DNA of 64,000 nucleotides from positions 507,001 through 571,000 of the forward strand of contig NZ_CP068230.1 in NCBI RefSeq assembly GCF_009183365.2, written 5' to 3'. Numbering within the stretch: the stretch's first letter is position 1; each line of letters starts with the position of its first letter. The stretch comes from Shewanella algae. Lineage in GTDB: Bacteria > Pseudomonadota > Gammaproteobacteria > Enterobacterales > Shewanellaceae. Shown one piece after another: positions 61,154-64,000 of this stretch. The notes under the pieces are model-generated. The model saw only the letters and a list, made by a program, of their open reading frames with translations, did not search any database and was not told where the DNA came from. The position numbers and the translations under genes are program-made.

Positions 61154-62458
61154 ATGTTACGCACCCTGCTGGCGCTGATGCTGCTCTCTTTTGGCTGCCT
61201 TGGCGGCCAAAGCCCGCTACAGGCACGCATAGATGCACTGAGTGAAGGCGAGGTGCTGACTCTCTCTGCCGCCGAGTATTTGGGGCCGCTGGTGATCGAC
61301 AAGGCTATCGCCATTGTCGGTGAGCCAGGCACCATAATCGATGCCGGCGGTAAAGGCAGCGCTGTGACTATCAAGGCCGCCGGCGTGCGCCTGCAGGGGC
61401 TTGAGATACGTAACTGGGGCGGCGATCTTTATGAACATGATTCCGGGGTGCGTCTGCTGCCGGGGGCAGATGATGTCCGCCTGCTGCAGCTTGAGCTGTC
61501 GGGGCCTGGATTTGGCATTCATGGCGAGCAGCTCAAACGCCCGGAAGTGGAATACTGCCGTATAAGCGGTGACGACAGGCGTTATCTGCTGGACAGAGGT
61601 GACGGCATCTTTCTCAAATATGTTGATGCCCCCGAGCTGCACCACAATCAGATAGCTTCGGTGCGCGACGGTATCTATCTGGAAAACGTCGACGCCAGCC
61701 GGGTCAGCCACAATCAATTCAGCCGCCAGCAATATGGCATTCACTATATGTATACCCGCAATGACAGTGCCTGGAACAACAGCGCCAAGTGGCTACAGGG
61801 CGGCTATGCGCTGATGAGCTCCAAGGGGATCACCCTGGAACACAATCAAGTCAGCGCCGCAATCGATTTTGGTATCTTGCTCAATGTGACTCAGCAGAGC
61901 GAGGTGCACCATAACAGGGTGGCGACTATTCACAACCCCAAGGGCGATCCCGCCATCGCCAGTGAAGGCAAGGGGCTGTTTATCTATGGCGCCGCCGACA
62001 ACCGTATCAGCCATAACCATTTCAGTGACAGCGATACCGGTATCAGTGTTGCCCTGGGCGGTGAGGGCAATAGTCTGTGGCGCAACAACATAGAAAACAA
62101 TCTGACTCAGGTGCGTTATGTCGGCAGCAAGTCGCAGGAGTGGAGCCTTCTGGGACAGGGCAACTATTGGAGCAGCTATCAGGGCTGGGATCTCGATGGT
62201 GATGGCATAGGCGATACCCCCTATCTGCCCAACGATGCCCTGGACAGGCTGTTTTGGCTTTACCCCGAGGCCAGATGGTTGATGGACAGCCCTGTGGTGC
62301 TCTTGCTGCGCTGGCTGCAGCGCCAGCTGGCACTGGCCGAGGATATAGGTGTTCGCGACAGTTTTCCTTTGCTGCAGCCCATTGATATTACGCCGAAACA
62401 AGAGATGAAAACCAATTCGCAACAGAGTGACGAGGAGACCCACTATGCCCAGCATTGA
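61154..62458 (+). CDS. NosD-like periplasmic copper-processing protein
   Basis: 434-residue exported beta-helix protein of the NosD family. After a short signal peptide (SFGCLGG), parallel beta-helix repeats run through about 50-330 (for example HHNQIASVRDGIYLENVDAS, and SHNQFSRQQYGIHY). It works with NosF and NosY in copper-sulfur centre assembly in nitrous oxide reductase. It overlaps the start of the ABC gene by 14 bases. Confidence 0.88.
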   Translation: MLRTLLALMLLSFGCLGGQSPLQARIDALSEGEVLTLSAAEYLGPLVIDKAIAIVGEPGTIIDAGGKGSAVTIKAAGVRLQGLEIRNWGGDLYEHDSGVRLLPGADDVRLLQLELSGPGFGIHGEQLKRPEVEYCRISGDDRRYLLDRGDGIFLKYVDAPELHHNQIASVRDGIYLENVDASRVSHNQFSRQQYGIHYMYTRNDSAWNNSAKWLQGGYALMSSKGITLEHNQVSAAIDFGILLNVTQQSEVHHNRVATIHNPKGDPAIASEGKGLFIYGAADNRISHNHFSDSDTGISVALGGEGNSLWRNNIENNLTQVRYVGSKSQEWSLLGQGNYWSSYQGWDLDGDGIGDTPYLPNDALDRLFWLYPEARWLMDSPVVLLLRWLQRQLALAEDIGVRDSFPLLQPIDITPKQEMKTNSQQSDEETHYAQH

Positions 62459-63356
62459 TTGTCGGCAACTGGCCTATGTCCGTGGCGACAGGCCTGTGCT
62501 GGAGGATATCAGCTTGCAGCTGCCCCAGGGTAAGTTGCTGGCATTGCTGGGCCATAATGGTGCCGGCAAATCGACCCTGATCAAACTGCTGCTGGGGCTG
62601 CTGAAACCCGCCGGTGGCGAGCTGAAGATTCTCGGCAAGGCCGCAGGTGAAAGCCCAATGCAGGTGGGTTATCTGCCGGAGAACGTCAGCTTCTACGACA
62701 ATATGCCCTTGGGCGAACTGTTGAATTATTTCGCCGGGCTCAAGGGCATAGGTGCGGCCAGAGTCAAAGAGCTGCTGGTTGAGTTTGAACTGGATGGCTT
62801 GGTAAAACGCAGGTTGGGACAGTGTTCCAAGGGCCAGAGACAGCGACTTGGGTTGGCGCAGGCGCTACTGAGCCGCCCCAGATTACTGTTGCTCGATGAA
62901 CCGACAGTGGGCCTGGACCCCTCGGCCTCGGCGCTCATGTATGCCCAATTGGCGGCGCTGAAACAGCAAGGTTGCACCATAGTGGTTTGCACCCATGAAC
63001 TGGCTTTGGTTGAGCCGCATCTTGACTTGGCGCTCATGCTGGCAAATGGCCGGATGCGGGCGCTGGGAAGCCTGGATAACCTGAGGCAAGAGGCTGACTT
63101 ACCACAGGAAATCCAGTTGCCATCTCGGCTGGACCTCAGTGGCGATCCCGTGCTGGGGCCGAGCTTTTCCGCTGGCCGGTTGAAACTGGCTAAGGCCAGC
63201 GTGCCGGAGGCGATAGCCATACTGACGGAGCAATACCGCTGCTTTGACTTTCAGTTGCCTCCGGCATCCCTCGGTGAACTGTTTCATCATTTTATGGCAC
63301 CGCTTGACTCAAATCGCCGGAATGTCGCGGCTAAAAGATTCGGGGAGGCCGCCTGA
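62445..63356 (+). CDS. NosF-like ABC transporter ATP-binding protein
   Basis: 303-residue ATPase. Walker A GHNGAGKST (about residues 36-44), signature CSKGQRQRLGLAQ (about 126-138), Walker B LLLLDEPTVGLDP (about 145-157) and the His switch CTHE (about 183-186) are intact. It pairs with the NosY-like permease, which starts at its stop (TGATG). GAGGAG precedes the ATG. Likely energises export of a sulfur or copper component for SirA. Confidence 0.92.
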   Translation: MPSIDCRQLAYVRGDRPVLEDISLQLPQGKLLALLGHNGAGKSTLIKLLLGLLKPAGGELKILGKAAGESPMQVGYLPENVSFYDNMPLGELLNYFAGLKGIGAARVKELLVEFELDGLVKRRLGQCSKGQRQRLGLAQALLSRPRLLLLDEPTVGLDPSASALMYAQLAALKQQGCTIVVCTHELALVEPHLDLALMLANGRMRALGSLDNLRQEADLPQEIQLPSRLDLSGDPVLGPSFSAGRLKLAKASVPEAIAILTEQYRCFDFQLPPASLGELFHHFMAPLDSNRRNVAAKRFGEAA

Positions 63357-64000
63357 TGCAACTGGTCAGAGAAAATGAAGCATTGACACCCCAGCGGCCT
63401 AATCCGTTATTTATCGTTGCCGCCAAGGAGTTCAAAGATTGCCTGCGGAGCCGCTGGCTGCAAACGGCTTGCTGTTTGTTTGCCCTGTTGGCGGCTGCGG
63501 TTATTTTCGGCGCCGGGGCCTTAGGCGGTGAGTTTCGTTGGCAGGCGCTGCCACAGCTATTCAACTCTCTTTTAACCTTAAGCGTTTTTCTGGTGCCGCT
63601 GCTGGCGCTGCTATTGAGTTTCGATGCCGTGGTGGGGGAGGCCGAAGCCGGCACCCTGTTATTGCTATTGACCTACCCCTTGAGCCGCAGTCAGTGGCTG
63701 GCCGGTAAACTGATGGGGCAGGGCGGCGCCCTGCTGCTGGCTTTGCTGCTGGGGTTTGGCTTGCCTTTGGGGTTACTGCCTGTATTGGCTCAGGAATATC
63801 GTAGCGTCGAGTTGCCCGCGTCCCTTGCCCTCTTGCTGGCCAGCGCCTGGTTGCTCGGGTTGGTGTTTATGCTTTTAGGCTACTGGGTCAGCATGCAGGT
63901 CAAACAGAAAGCTCAGGCACTGGCGCTGCTGATGCTGCTTTGGCTGCTGCTGGTGCTGCTCTATGATCTGGCCTTGCTGGTATTGGCCGTGGTTGCGGCC
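63356..64000 (+). CDS. NosY-like ABC transporter permease (3' end beyond window)
   Basis: First 215 codons of an inner membrane permease, no stop within the window. The ATG overlaps the NosF-like stop by one base and follows GGGGAGG. Hydrophobic helices include LQTACCLFALLAAAVIFGAG (about 37-56) and several Leu-rich segments beyond residue 75, separated by the family's EAEAGTLLLLLTYPLSR block (about 97-113). Partner of the NosF-like ATPase. Confidence 0.9.
   Translation, partial: MQLVRENEALTPQRPNPLFIVAAKEFKDCLRSRWLQTACCLFALLAAAVIFGAGALGGEFRWQALPQLFNSLLTLSVFLVPLLALLLSFDAVVGEAEAGTLLLLLTYPLSRSQWLAGKLMGQGGALLLALLLGFGLPLGLLPVLAQEYRSVELPASLALLLASAWLLGLVFMLLGYWVSMQVKQKAQALALLMLLWLLLVLLYDLALLVLAVVAA

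Noticed and set aside
1..64000. tRNA, rRNA, CRISPR array, prophage or insertion sequence
   Set aside because: Looked for on both strands; no tRNA cloverleaf, regularly spaced repeats, integrase or transposase seen.

Overview
The window is about 55% GC chromosomal DNA from a gammaproteobacterium, almost certainly a Shewanella. The main evidence is an extracellular DMSO reductase operon of the dmsEFAB type (decaheme cytochrome, MtrB-like barrel, lipoprotein DmsA), a SirA-type octaheme sulfite reductase locus with its own heme-ligation genes, an 11-heme cytochrome beside a TorF-family porin, and a housekeeping set (argS, priA, rpmE, aroQ, arfB). I saw no rRNA, tRNA, insertion sequence, prophage or CRISPR array.

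Layout. 1-5.6 kb: housekeeping genes (argS partial, a DedA-family protein, priA, a FimV-like protein, rpmE with a leader hairpin and terminator). 5.7-13.6 kb (minus strand): dmsEFAB, a TorD-type chaperone gene and a Crp/Fnr-like regulator, with a near-consensus CRP site upstream. 14.3-17.6 kb: small genes, including an aroQ followed by a shortened, divergent accB with no accC after it, arfB, a SpoIIAA-like gene and a 58-residue DUF3012 lipoprotein. 17.8-24.6 kb: a CzcCBA-type heavy-metal RND efflux operon followed by a CDF transporter. 24.5-26 kb: an AhpD-like gene and a tetR gene, with two palindromic operators in front.

26.3-36.2 kb: a tightly overlapping five-gene cassette matching E. coli yehI-yehL-yehM-yehP-yehQ (DUF4132, MoxR-type AAA+, DUF5682, VWA, SWIM zinc finger). 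It is of unknown function and is the best candidate here for a little-described system. 36.2-39.4 kb (minus): LysR regulator, 11-heme cytochrome, TorF-like porin. 39.7-41.9 kb: pnuC, a nucleoside phosphorylase and a Crp/Fnr-type regulator with a long hairpin just before its start. 42-49 kb: a two-domain lysozyme inhibitor, a YhcH-family protein, a TonB-dependent receptor, a patatin-like lipase, a LON-domain protein and a pseudouridine synthase. 49.4-53.1 kb: a TackOD1/degenerate-GGDEF protein, a family-2 glycosyltransferase and an HlyD-like protein, a compact and probably exopolysaccharide-related system.

53.3-64 kb: the sulfite respiration locus. On the minus strand are CcmF-, CcmH- and CcmG/DsbE-like genes, the CcmH-like one having lost the second Cys of its LRCxxC motif. 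On the plus strand are sirA (seven CXXCH sites plus one CX15CH), a rhodanese, an FKBP isomerase, a CcmI-like TPR protein and NosL, NosD, NosF and NosY (partial). The maturation genes probably attach the atypical heme. The Nos-like genes probably deliver copper to the heme-copper active site known for this enzyme family.
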